This document shows positions 33,742 to 42,631 of a stretch of 64,000 bases of DNA, piece after piece. The stretch is from NCBI GenBank assembly GCA_964468645.1, contig CAYXUU010000032.1, positions 8,548 through 72,547 on the forward strand, in the 5' to 3' direction. A program made the translations under genes and the position numbers. The stretch is from JAIOZK01 sp964468645 (lineage in GTDB: Bacteria > Bacteroidota > Bacteroidia > Bacteroidales > JAIOZK01). Numbering within the stretch: the stretch's first letter is position 1; every line of letters begins with the position of its first letter. The notes beneath the pieces were generated by a model. That model was not told the origin of the DNA, did not search any database, and was given only the letters and a program-made list of their open reading frames with translations.

Positions 33742-34957
33742 ATGTTTAGAAATTATTTTAAAACAGCAGCCAGGTATTTGATAAAGCGTAAGTCGTATGC
33801 CTTTGTTAACATTGTTGGATTAGCCATTGGTTTTGCAATCTTTATTGCCCTGGTTCTCTACATTCAGTTTGAATTGAGCTTTGATACTTTTCATAAGAAC
33901 GCAGAAAGAATTTACAGGATTGAACAGGTAATGATAGAAGGAGGGAGGACAGAGCGAATGGAGGGATGTCCGGAACCTTTATGGGAGAGAAACAATCCTG
34001 TCAAATCCAAATATTCTGGCTGCCAGTATCCATGATTATCCCATCGAAAATTCATTCAATTGGACCCGTGTATCATGGGATGGAGCTGAACAAGGTGAAT
34101 ACATAAGAATGAATGATAATTATAGTGATGATCACTTTGTTGATACCTATAAAATGGTGCTGTTGGATGGTGAGGGATTTACGGGACCTCAACGTGGTAC
34201 AGGGCCTGAGGGAAATCAAGTGATACTGAATGAAGCGGCCGTTAAAAAGACAGGGATGGAAGAACCTATAGGAAAACACATAAGGTATGGTGGTGATTAC
34301 AGGGGGGAAGTTACCGGTGACCGTGCCAGAATTGTTGGTGTTCTGAAGGATTTCCATTTCCTGTCGGCACACAACGTGATTACCCCGATGATGATCAGGT
34401 TGCTTAATGAAGAAGAAACCGGCTGGCAAATTTCTGTCAGAATAGGTGGTACTACGAACAAGAAAATAATAGCATACATCTCGCATGTCTTTAAGGAAGT
34501 TTTTCCGGATCAGGTTTTTGATTATAGTTATGTTACACACGATATTGCGGGTTTGTACACCCAAGACCAGGAACTTGGTAATGTGGTTCTTTATATATCA
34601 ATTCTTGCTTTATTCATCGCATGCCTGGGAATTTATGGCCTGGTTAGTTTTACTACTTCAGCGAGAACCAAGGAAATTGGAATTCGTAAAGTAATCGGTT
34701 CTTCTGTAAGTTACCTTTACATGATGTTTGCCAGGGAGTTTGTAATCATTATTCTTATAGCAAGCGTTGTAGCCTATCCAGTGGCATTCATGATGGTTGA
34801 TCAATGGCTTCAGAATTTTCCATACAGGGTTACCTTCAGTGTTGGACCATTTTTATTTGCTACAATCCTGGTTTTATGCCTTACCCTTCTCAGCATGACT
34901 TTCAGGGTGTTGAGAGCAGTAAGGGTCAATCCTGTTGATAGTATTAGATATGAATAG
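33742..34957 (+). pseudogene. Module 1 FtsX/MacB-like permease, internally deleted and frameshifted
   Basis: Intact paralogues at 38256 and 49860 encode 783 and 803 residues. Here an N-terminal part (MFRNYFKTAARYLIKRK ..., ending in a stop at 34035) is followed in another frame by the second periplasmic domain and C-terminal membrane part (from about 33990: LSNPNILAASIHDYPIENSF ... RVNPVDSIRYE, to 34957). The central ~400 residues, including the first FtsX transmembrane block, are missing. The junction lies near 33990. A sigma-54-type promoter and enhancer are still present. Confidence 0.85.
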
Positions 34958-35264
34958 TGTGACAAGGAAAAAGGGTAAAGGCAAAAGTTGAAAGGTTGAA
35001 TGCTGAAGAGTTGAGGGGTTAACCGCTAAGCGCTTGTACGAATTAAGCAATAAATATTGGTGCGGCAGTTATAAGCGCTAAGCTGTTATGGCCGTTCGGG
35101 GGAACTTTTAATTGACCTTCCAGAGTCTGACGATAGAAAACCTGAAAGAGTCAATCGGGTTAATACGTGAAAAACCCTTCCGGTTCTCATAGGGTCGAAT
35201 CTGGAAGGTTTTCAATGGAACGTCGAAGAAAGAACATCGTCAATCCTCAACGTAATGCCACCAG
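34958..35264. other. Non-coding gap with heptad-like and inverted repeats
   Basis: No gene is supported here. About 30 bp after the pseudogene stop is a 7-nt-period run (AGTTGAA AGGTTGA ATGCTGA type, near 34988-35012). An inverted repeat with 12/13 matched arms (ACCTTCCAGAGTC at 35115-35127 and its partner at 35197-35209) encloses about 70 bp. The rest shows nothing I can assign. Confidence 0.4.
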
Positions 35265-35320
35265 CTTCTAACTTCTAACTTCCAGCTTCCAATTATCAGC
35301 ATCTTGCATCCAGTATCCAG
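35265..35320. repeat. Heptanucleotide repeat, eight units
   Basis: Consecutive 7-bp units CTTCTAA, CTTCTAA, CTTCCAG, CTTCCAA, TTATCAG, CATCTTG, CATCCAG, TATCCAG. The array ends 4 bp before the stop of the module 2 kinase (35325). Its last units are identical to those of the array at 42440-42523. Confidence 0.8.
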
Positions 35321-35324
35321 GAAC

Positions 35325-36686
35325 TCAAGAGTTGAATTCTAGCCTGAACGTAGTTATCTTTCCCGGAATTGATCGCACAGTAATATCTCCGCCATGGAGC
35401 CGCATAATCTGTTTTGAAATACTTAACCCTATACCTGATCCTTCATCTCTTGTTGTAAAGAATGGCGTAAAGATGTTCTCGATATTTTCGGGTTGAATTC
35501 CTTGTCCATTATCTGAAACTTCAATAAAAATTTTACCATTGATCTTACGGGCATTCATTTTAATAGAAGGGGTGTTTGTTCTACTCATGGCATCTATTGC
35601 ATTATTAACCAGGTTGATCAGGACCTGATGCATTAATTTTTTATCTGCATTGATCTTTATGTCTTCAGCTTTCTCATCAATAATTAATCTGATGTTGTAT
35701 TCCTCCAGGGAACCATGCATCAGCACGCCTATTTCATTGAACAATTCTGAACTATTAATTATTTGCAGATCCGGATCAGGTAACAGGGTAAGACTTCTGA
35801 ATTTCTGAACAAAATCTTTTAAACCGGCACTTCTTTCATTAATAATTTCAAGCCCTTTTACCGTATCGCCTATCAGGTTATTACTGAGATCCTGTACCTG
35901 AAGTGGTGTTGTGTTGTCAATCCCGGTGAGGAGATCCCTGATTGTATTTATGGTAGAAGAAACCGGACTGATCGAGTTCATGATCTCATGTGTGAGTACC
36001 CTGATCATTTTCTGCCACGTTTCAAGCTCCCTGTCATCCAGTTCTGTTTTAATATCCTGAATGGAGATCAGTTTCATTTTCTTTTTCAAAAGAGGGAATG
36101 TTGTAGCATGTATTGATAAATGCAAAACATCCCGATTAATATGAAGGTTTAATAGTTTTTTTTCTCCAGGAAGTATATTCGTAAATAATTTAAAAAGCGT
36201 TGGAGATCCTGTTCTAATAGAAGATGTTGTTAACTCGCTATCCAATCCAAGAATTTCTTTAAATGCGGTATTACAAATATCAATTTTACCATTTTCATCG
36301 AGCGATAATACACCAATATCAATGTGTTCAACAAGGTTTTTAAAGTAGGCCTCACTGGCTGCATCATGCAATTTGATCTCCCTGATTTTGTTGTTGAGTT
36401 GTTTAACAGCATCTGTAAGCCTACTGTGTGACTTCCATTTTTGTTTATCCTTAATAACTAGAGAGGAATCATCATATTTAATTGAATTAAAGAAATTGGC
36501 CAGTTCATAATTAACAAGGTTCACCTTCCTGATGAGTAAAAATAATTGCAGAATTATTAATAGAGCTAAATTAATACTGATCAGCAAATCACTAAACCGG
36601 AAGATGGAAAACGCAAATAACACTGATGTGAGTGTGATCAATGTGGTTCTGATAATTAGATTGATATATATTCTGTTCACAAGCAT
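35325..36686 (-). CDS. Module 2 sensor histidine kinase (NtrY-like)
   Basis: 453 residues, two N-terminal transmembrane helices, a PAS-like domain (GVLSLDENGKIDICNTAF), the H-box LTHEIMNSISPVSS, the N-box INLVNNAIDAMS, DNGQGI, and GSGIGLSISKQIMRLHGG. A paralogue of the kinases at 30840 and 46901. It begins 4 bp after the regulator gene stop and should phosphorylate that regulator. The input signal is unknown; the short periplasmic loop suggests sensing in or near the membrane. Confidence 0.9.
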   Translation of the reverse strand: MLVNRIYINLIIRTTLITLTSVLFAFSIFRFSDLLISINLALLIILQLFLLIRKVNLVNYELANFFNSIKYDDSSLVIKDKQKWKSHSRLTDAVKQLNNKIREIKLHDAASEAYFKNLVEHIDIGVLSLDENGKIDICNTAFKEILGLDSELTTSSIRTGSPTLFKLFTNILPGEKKLLNLHINRDVLHLSIHATTFPLLKKKMKLISIQDIKTELDDRELETWQKMIRVLTHEIMNSISPVSSTINTIRDLLTGIDNTTPLQVQDLSNNLIGDTVKGLEIINERSAGLKDFVQKFRSLTLLPDPDLQIINSSELFNEIGVLMHGSLEEYNIRLIIDEKAEDIKINADKKLMHQVLINLVNNAIDAMSRTNTPSIKMNARKINGKIFIEVSDNGQGIQPENIENIFTPFFTTRDEGSGIGLSISKQIMRLHGGDITVRSIPGKITTFRLEFNS

Positions 36687-36690
36687 TTTT

Positions 36691-38067
36691 CTAAAATTTG
36701 ATATTGAATTTTTCTATTTTTCTGTATAAAGTCTGCCGGCCAATTTTGAGCTCTTTTGCTGTTTCGCTGATGTTGCCCCTGTTATTCCCCAGGGCCTTTT
36801 GTATCATTATTTTTTCACCTTCTTCAAGTGACAGGGGTTGGGTGTTTAGCGTTTGATCGAACTCTTTGATTCTGAATGGAAAGTCTTCAGCAGTTAAAAT
36901 ATCTGAGTCGCTTAATATTACCGCCTTCTCGATGGTATGCTTCAACTCCCTGACATTTCCCGGCCAGGAATAGTTTGCAAGTTTCCAGATTGCATTTTTA
37001 TCAATCCTGAGGTTTTGTTTGGTGTATTTTTCTCCATAAGTTTTCAGGAAATGTGTTGCAAGAAACTCAATATCTTCAGGCCTTCTTCTTAAAGGGGGTA
37101 TTTCTATCAGTATCGTATTTACCCTGTACAACAGATCCTCCCTGAAAAGATTATTAACCGCCAGGTCTTCCAGGATCTTATTGGAAGCACATATCAACCT
37201 GAAATTTACAGCAACCTCCCTGTTGCTTCCAACAGGCACGATCTTTTTACTTTGAAGGGATGTCAATAACTTTGATTGCATAGGTAATGAAAGATTGCTT
37301 ATTTCATCAAGCATCAGTGTTCCACCCGAAGCACTTGCCATTTTACCAGTCCTGTCGGTTTTTGCATCAGTAAAAGATCCTTTTCTGTGCCCGAACATTT
37401 CACTTTCGAAAAGGGATTCACTTAATGCGCCCAGGTCTACCCTGACAAATACCTCATGTTTTCGTTTTGATCGTTTGTGCACAGCATAAGCCGCCAGTTC
37501 TTTACCTGTTCCGTTTTCCCCCTGTATAAGAATATTCGCATCGGTGGGTGCTACTTTTCCTATGGTGTCATAAACTTTCTGCATGGAACCTGATTTCCAT
37601 AACAGTTTGCTGTAGGCCTGATCTTTTTCTTCTTTGAAAAAGCTTTGTTTCAGACGTAGTTTATTTAATTCATCCCTTGATCTCTTAAGTTGAAACGCGG
37701 CCTGTAAGGTTGCCAGAAGTTTGTTGTTTTCCCAGGGTTTAAGGATATAGTCAGTTGCACCTTCCTTCATCGTTAAAACAGCATGTTCAACATCACCATA
37801 AGCTGTAATGGGAACAATACTGATATCAGGTTTTGACTTTTTAATTCTTCTCATCCAGTAAATTCCCTCGTTGCCTGTATGCTGACTGGCCGAAAAATTC
37901 ATATCGAGCAAAACCACATCAAAATCATCTGAATCGAGATGGGCTAAAATCTCATTAGGATTGCTGAGCGTGACAACCTCCTTAAACCGGTGTTTCAGAA
38001 ACAATCCCAATGAATCAAGAATACTTTTATTATCATCAACCACTAATATTTTACCTGATTTCTCCAC
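36691..38067 (-). CDS. Module 2 sigma-54-dependent response regulator (NtrC family)
   Basis: Receiver (KILVVDDNK; VVLLDMNFSAS), AAA+ domain (Walker A GENGTGKELAA, Walker B GGTLMLDEISNLS, sigma-54 loop GSFTDA) and Fis-type HTH (AKELKIGRQTLYRKIEKF). I place the start at the GTG at 38067 (VEKSGKILVVDDNK), which aligns with the module 1 regulator (MAKAEGKILVVDDDK). An ATG at 38145 gives a 26-residue extension that would overlay both dyads of the predicted enhancer and looks non-native. It is divergent from the permease at 38256. Confidence 0.9.
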   Translation of the reverse strand: MEKSGKILVVDDNKSILDSLGLFLKHRFKEVVTLSNPNEILAHLDSDDFDVVLLDMNFSASQHTGNEGIYWMRRIKKSKPDISIVPITAYGDVEHAVLTMKEGATDYILKPWENNKLLATLQAAFQLKRSRDELNKLRLKQSFFKEEKDQAYSKLLWKSGSMQKVYDTIGKVAPTDANILIQGENGTGKELAAYAVHKRSKRKHEVFVRVDLGALSESLFESEMFGHRKGSFTDAKTDRTGKMASASGGTLMLDEISNLSLPMQSKLLTSLQSKKIVPVGSNREVAVNFRLICASNKILEDLAVNNLFREDLLYRVNTILIEIPPLRRRPEDIEFLATHFLKTYGEKYTKQNLRIDKNAIWKLANYSWPGNVRELKHTIEKAVILSDSDILTAEDFPFRIKEFDQTLNTQPLSLEEGEKIMIQKALGNNRGNISETAKELKIGRQTLYRKIEKFNIKF

Positions 38068-38105
38068 TTTCTTTACTATTTTAGAGTTTATAAAGATATA
38101 TAATT

Positions 38106-38144
38106 TGTATGATATTGGAACATCAAATGTATGAATATGAGACA
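38106..38144. promoter_or_regulatory. Module 2 enhancer: two 17-bp TGT-N11-ACA sites
   Basis: TGTATGATATTGGAACA (38106-38122) and TGTATGAATATGAGACA (38128-38144), centres 22 bp apart. The inner symmetry is weaker than in module 1, but length, TGT/ACA ends, spacing and distance to the -12 box (about 86 bp) are the same. Confidence 0.55.
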
Positions 38145-38207
38145 TTGTAAATTAACAATCCAAGTTTACTGAAACTTATAACGCTGTAATACAATTATTT
38201 GTGTTTA

Positions 38208-38223
38208 AGGCACAGATGTTGTA
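38208..38223 (+). promoter_or_regulatory. Module 2 sigma-54 promoter
   Basis: AGGCACAGATGTTGTA matches TGGCAYRNNNNTTGCW except for the first T and the C of the -12 element. It lies 33 bp before the permease ATG at 38256, with the expected GG-to-GT spacing. Confidence 0.6.
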
Positions 38224-38255
38224 AAATATTTTGAATCAAACAATTGATACAAGAT

Positions 38256-40607
38256 ATGATCAAAAATTATTTAATCATCGCAATCAGAAACATTCTCAGA
38301 AAAAAGGTTTCATCAATAATTAACATACTGGGACTGGCTATCGGGTTGGCCACTGCTATCATTATCTTTCTCTGGGTAAAACATGAAACTAGCTATGCAA
38401 AATGCTTTGACAAGCATGATGTAATTTATCTGGCCTATGGCGAATATATATATCCAAACGGAAATAAATATTCAGGTGTTACGTCAACAGCTCTCGGACC
38501 TGCACTGGAGAAGGAATTTCCTGAGATTATCAATTATGCAAGGACAAGTTCACGAAAATGGGTTATTGGTACAGAAACAAAACGATTTTCTGAAGTTGGG
38601 ACCCCAGTTGATTCATCCTTTTTTTCAATGTTTTCACTGAAATTTATCAGGGGTAATCATGAGGACGCATTTTCAGATATCCACAATATAATACTGTCAG
38701 CGTCCCTGGCGGAGAAAATATTTGGTGATGATGATCCCATGAATCAGATCGTTAAAGTTGAGGGTTGGTATGATGCTAAAGTAACCGGCGTTTATGAAGA
38801 TTTTCCTGAAGAAACCCATTTCTACACCAATTATGAATTTTTTGTCCCATTTGAGATCTTCGATGAAGTCTATGGCTGGAATACAAATGAATGGGGTTCG
38901 CAAAATTATCAGACTTATGTTCAGCTCAGTTTAGTTAAAGTAGATATCGAATCACTCGGTGAAAAGATAGCAGGTATCCAACAAAAACACAAACCGGAAT
39001 CAAATGTCACAGTCAGAATTAAGCCCATTACTATGATGCATCTGGAAAACCTGGAAGGTGGCGGATTGATAACTTATATCTATATCCTTTCAATGGTTGC
39101 TATTTTCATTATCGTGATTGCCTGTATCAACTATTTGAACCTTTCAATAGCTATTTCAGTAACCCGTTCGAAGGAAATAGGAATGCGTAAAGTTGTAGGT
39201 GCTGACAGAAATCAACTTATCCTGCAGTTTCTGACCGAATCGGTTATTCTGGCTTTAATCGCAGTTAACTTCGCCATCATCATTGTTCAACTCGGCCTGC
39301 CTTATATCAATGAAATGCTGGACAAAGAACTTAGGTTGAACTATACTCCTGTTACTATTGCGGCTTTACTTGGATTCGGAATAATAACAGGTATCCTTGC
39401 TGGTATTTATCCAGCGATCATTCAATCATCATTCAATACCATCAATTGTTTAAAGGGATCATTCAAATCAAGAACCGGACAGCTGGTTTTCAGAAGAATA
39501 CTGGTTGTATTTCAATTTTTCCTTTCCGTAGTGGTGATCATTTTAACTTTTACAATCAACCGGCAGATCAATTATGCACTGAATAAAGATCTGGGCTACC
39601 ATAAGGACGATATCATTTGTATGAATGGTTCAAATGAAATGTGGCAAAACTACAATACCATAGTTTCTGAACTTTTAGCCAGCCCCTATGTTTTACATGT
39701 ATGCCCATCGAATACCACACTTGACTCCTGGGAATCTTCAGTGAGTGCCAATTGTATAAGTTGGGATGGTCAGGAATCGGGACATATCATACCCACGATG
39801 GGAATTCTGGGTGTATGGTTCGATTTTGATACCATGTATCATCTTAAAATGGTTGATGGACGTTTTTTCTCTCCGGAGTTTACTACTGATATGATGGAAG
39901 CCTGTGTTATTAATGAAACTGCCGTTAAGGATATGGGATTGGAAAATCCGATAGGTATTACGATTAAAGCCGGAGACATTGAAAGGAAAGTGATAGGTGT
40001 GGTAAAGGATTTCCATTTTACTTCACTTCATGAAAGGATAGAGCCTCTTTGTATCCTTATGCGATGGGGAATTGATATGATTTGTATGAGGTTTCATCCT
40101 GAACAATGGAAGGAAGCACTCCTGTTTGTTGAAAATAAATTCAAAGAGATCATTCCCAATGAATCGTTCACTTATGAGGTTCTTGATCAGAATGTTAAAG
40201 ACCTGTATGAAGAAGAAGCCAGGGCAAAGGTGATCATGAATATCAGTTCAATTCTTGTGATCCTTATTTCATGCATGGGACTGTTTGGATTGTCATCATT
40301 CATGATAGAAAGAAGATTCAAGGAAATCGGTATCAGGAAAGTAAACGGAGCCTCTGTATTTCAGATAGCAGGAATATTCATATCAGATTTCATCAAGCTG
40401 GTCATTATTGCAATTATCCTGGGCGTACCAGCAGGCTATTATTTCTCCAACAACTGGCTTGATAATTTCGCTTATAAAACCGATTTATCATGGATACAAT
40501 TTGTAGTCGCCGGATTTAGCGTAATCTTAATAGCACTGTTTACAGTTGGCATACAGGTTTATAGGGCAGCAATGAAAAATCCGGTGGATGTGTTGAGGTA
40601 TGAATAG
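38256..40607 (+). CDS. Module 2 FtsX/MacB-like ABC permease
   Basis: 783 residues from the ATG at 38256 (MIKNYLIIAIRNILRKK), which aligns with MFKNYF.IA.RN and MFRNYFKTAARY of the paralogues; a TTG at 38244 is less likely. It has an N-terminal helix, a MacB-type periplasmic domain, an FtsX block of three helices near 270-410 (SRSKEIGMRKVVGA), a second periplasmic domain (VIGVVKDFHFTSLHE) and a second FtsX block (RRFKEIGIRKVNGAS, ending NPVDVLRYE). Such permeases work with a MacB-type ATPase, none of which is in the window. Substrate unknown; peptide or lipid-related efflux is typical of the family. Likely controlled by the adjacent two-component pair. Confidence 0.9.
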   Translation: MIKNYLIIAIRNILRKKVSSIINILGLAIGLATAIIIFLWVKHETSYAKCFDKHDVIYLAYGEYIYPNGNKYSGVTSTALGPALEKEFPEIINYARTSSRKWVIGTETKRFSEVGTPVDSSFFSMFSLKFIRGNHEDAFSDIHNIILSASLAEKIFGDDDPMNQIVKVEGWYDAKVTGVYEDFPEETHFYTNYEFFVPFEIFDEVYGWNTNEWGSQNYQTYVQLSLVKVDIESLGEKIAGIQQKHKPESNVTVRIKPITMMHLENLEGGGLITYIYILSMVAIFIIVIACINYLNLSIAISVTRSKEIGMRKVVGADRNQLILQFLTESVILALIAVNFAIIIVQLGLPYINEMLDKELRLNYTPVTIAALLGFGIITGILAGIYPAIIQSSFNTINCLKGSFKSRTGQLVFRRILVVFQFFLSVVVIILTFTINRQINYALNKDLGYHKDDIICMNGSNEMWQNYNTIVSELLASPYVLHVCPSNTTLDSWESSVSANCISWDGQESGHIIPTMGILGVWFDFDTMYHLKMVDGRFFSPEFTTDMMEACVINETAVKDMGLENPIGITIKAGDIERKVIGVVKDFHFTSLHERIEPLCILMRWGIDMICMRFHPEQWKEALLFVENKFKEIIPNESFTYEVLDQNVKDLYEEEARAKVIMNISSILVILISCMGLFGLSSFMIERRFKEIGIRKVNGASVFQIAGIFISDFIKLVIIAIILGVPAGYYFSNNWLDNFAYKTDLSWIQFVVAGFSVILIALFTVGIQVYRAAMKNPVDVLRYE

Positions 40608-40660
40608 AATAAGGTTGAATAGTTGAAAGGTTTAATTGTTGAATTGTTGAATGGACGAAT
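40608..40660. repeat. Short-period GTTGAA repeat after the permease stop
   Basis: Directly after the TAG stop is a run of GTTGAAT, AGTTGAA, then ATTGTTGA twice and ATGGACGA (7-8-nt period). It is less regular than the other heptad loci but has the same vocabulary and the same position relative to a stop codon. Confidence 0.5.
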
Positions 40661-40855
40661 TACGTCTCGTCTCTGGCTGGAGGGGATACATCCTTGAGTA
40701 TATGGCTCCATTGTTTCATTGATAAAGGGTTTAGTTCTTTTCTCTGTGTTCCCGGTGATATTTCTTCGTGTTCTCTGTGGTTTAAAAACTACTTCCGCTT
40801 AACGGATATACTATTTTAGCCCTGAATTGGCGCAAGGAGATTATTCTCTGAAAGA

Positions 40856-41038
40856 GGTTAATAATCCCAAATTATGCATTGGGAATGTAATGAACCAAGG
40901 CATTAGTTGGGATTATCCCGATTTAGAAGATATTGCATTTCATCATTCGGGTGAATATTGATTTATGATGAAATGCCTACAGCTTCTTAATCGTAATGCA
41001 TTCGTCCTTTTCTAATGCATTATTTGGGATAATTAACC
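40856..41038. repeat. MITE-like element with 25-bp terminal inverted repeats
   Basis: A 183-bp segment. Its ends, 40856-40880 and 41014-41038, are inverted repeats matching at 23 of 25 positions (outer bases GGTTAAT, inner ATGCATT). Inside is a perfect 12-bp hairpin (GCATTTCATCAT and its complement) and a second copy of the ATCCCAA motif in inverted orientation. It has no coding capacity of its own and looks like a non-autonomous element or its remnant. It fills most of the gap between the permease and the binding-protein gene; 40661-40855 shows nothing recognisable. Confidence 0.55.
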
Positions 41039-41072
41039 ATAACAAAACAATGAATGGCATTTCAGGAAGATT

Positions 41073-41108
41073 GTCAACTGTCAACTGTTAAACTGTCAAT
41101 CGTCAATA
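41073..41108. repeat. Heptanucleotide repeat overlapping a stop codon
   Basis: GTCAACT, GTCAACT, GTTAAACT (8), GTCAATC, GTCAATA. The last unit contains the stop codon (minus-strand TGA, 41103-41105) of the binding-protein gene, so the array begins within the coding end and extends downstream. Confidence 0.65.
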
Positions 41109-42338
41109 TTTAATAAATATTCCGGTTTCATTATTGTAATTCGCAACAACCTTCCAGTTGTATTCATTTGCAGTTTTCATAATTCCCCAGAAATCATAGG
41201 TTGAGTTGGCCCTGTCGCCGGCAGCATTCAGTGTGGTATTACCTGTGACACCGTTATGATTATCAGCTTTGTCCACAAAGGCTGTTTTGATTGTTGAAAT
41301 GTTTGCTGATCCTCCTGATGATCGTATAGTTTCTGCTGCCAGCCATACGGCGTCGTAAGTTACAAGTGCATATATCTCGGGTTTTCTTCCAAGCTCATTC
41401 TGAAGGCGATCCATGATCGGTTGCCATTGATTGATCTCTGCAGAATCAAGTGCGAAGCTTGGGCAGGGGAGTCCCTGGGATTCAGCAAAGGAAGCAATGC
41501 TATCCGGGCTTGTCATTTGCTTGTTTTCTGCATAACCGGAACAACCATACCACCTGATGTTATAGAATTCTACATCCTGTGAGGCAAGATCAATAATATC
41601 ATAAGCCTCACCATACGATATTAAATAAATACCTACCTTATTATACGTATGCTGTAAAAGCACATTTAATAGTTTGTCTCTCAGATCTGCAATATAAGTT
41701 GTGAAATCTGATGTGTTTGGGTTATATTTGATTGCCTCGGTTATCTGGGTATTTCCCTGGTTGAAAAATTGTGATGTTGCCGCAAGCAATTCATTACCCC
41801 ATGAATCGTCACGGATAATGGGAATAAGAACTTCAATACCATCATCTTCAAGGTATGCAGTCATTGCTTCACCCTGGTTAAGATCGTTAGGTACAAGTCT
41901 AAAGATATTGTCGTCCGGGATGGCTAGCGAAGTTGAGACACTTGCCGGACTGATAACCAGCATCTCAGTATTATCAACATATTCTTTAACACCTGCAACA
42001 TTGGAACTTGTAAAGGGACCGACAATTAGCCGGATCCCGATATCGTTCAGAGTGGTAATTTTTTCCATCGCAACAGCAGGATTAGTTTCCGTATCATACA
42101 GGTATATCATCAGCTCTGCGTCTATATTATGATCATGGTAATAGGCATTGATATCCTGTACGGCCATTTGTAGAGCAACTTCGGAACTTTCCCCCACCGA
42201 TTCCCCACCACCCGATAATGGTAACATTGCCCCCAGCCGAATAGCCGGTTTGTCAGTATTCTCATCCTTCTTGCACGCCGAATATGTCATGATTAATATT
42301 AAAAGGCTTATCAGGAATAGAAATCGGGAAGTATTCAT
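41103..42338 (-). CDS. Periplasmic binding lipoprotein, branched-chain amino-acid type (LivK-like)
   Basis: 411 residues with a lipoprotein signal (LLILIMTYSAC, then KKDE). It has a type 1 periplasmic-binding fold of the Peripla_BP_6 group: IRLGAMLPLSGGGESVGESS, IRLIVGPFTSSNVAGVKEYV, VISPASVSTSLAIPDDNIFR, and the C-terminal lobe PEIYALVTYDAVWLAAETIR. It binds a small ligand, perhaps an amino acid. No Liv permease or ATPase genes are adjacent, so it may serve sensing or a transporter encoded elsewhere. Confidence 0.87.
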   Translation of the reverse strand: MNTSRFLFLISLLILIMTYSACKKDENTDKPAIRLGAMLPLSGGGESVGESSEVALQMAVQDINAYYHDHNIDAELMIYLYDTETNPAVAMEKITTLNDIGIRLIVGPFTSSNVAGVKEYVDNTEMLVISPASVSTSLAIPDDNIFRLVPNDLNQGEAMTAYLEDDGIEVLIPIIRDDSWGNELLAATSQFFNQGNTQITEAIKYNPNTSDFTTYIADLRDKLLNVLLQHTYNKVGIYLISYGEAYDIIDLASQDVEFYNIRWYGCSGYAENKQMTSPDSIASFAESQGLPCPSFALDSAEINQWQPIMDRLQNELGRKPEIYALVTYDAVWLAAETIRSSGGSANISTIKTAFVDKADNHNGVTGNTTLNAAGDRANSTYDFWGIMKTANEYNWKVVANYNNETGIFIKY

Positions 42339-42439
42339 GATTTTGAAGTTTGATCAGGTTAAAATTATAAAAATAATGGGAGATAGGTAGGATGAGGTTT
42401 AGGGTTGAGCGTTTAGGGTTGATAATGTTCAATGTCCAT

Positions 42440-42523
42440 CTTCTAGCTTCCAGCTTCCAGCATCCAGTATCTAGTATCCAGCATCCAGTATCTAGTATCC
42501 AGCATCCAGCATCCAGTATCCAG
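42440..42523. repeat. Heptanucleotide repeat, twelve units
   Basis: Twelve perfectly phased 7-bp units, all YWTCYAG: CTTCTAG, CTTCCAG twice, then mixtures of CATCCAG, TATCTAG and TATCCAG. A higher-order 21-bp period is visible (CATCCAG-TATCTAG-TATCCAG occurs twice). It lies between the binding-protein gene (start 42338) and the S74 gene (stop 42632) and is the most regular of the heptad arrays. Confidence 0.9.
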
Positions 42524-42631
42524 AAACTCCTGAAACCTGTCAATATGCTGCCAGATATGATACACTTCTATCAGGAGCCTCTTATGATGTTTATTTGCTT
42601 TTTACCATCAATTTGATAAACCAGCACAATG

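Noticed and set aside
34109..34957. Independent 282-residue permease gene
   Set aside because: It corresponds to the C-terminal third of the paralogous permeases, its frame continues upstream to about 33990, and the first ATG lies inside a conserved domain. Better explained as part of a pseudogene.
40809..40961. Fifty-codon open stretch reading SPELAQGDYSLKEV...SGEY
   Set aside because: No start codon, no recognisable family, and it overlaps the inverted-repeat element; treated as chance.
42262..42616. ORFs on both strands with repeats such as SSIQHPV or WILDTGC
   Set aside because: Translations of the 7-bp tandem array; they do not extend into recognisable sequence.
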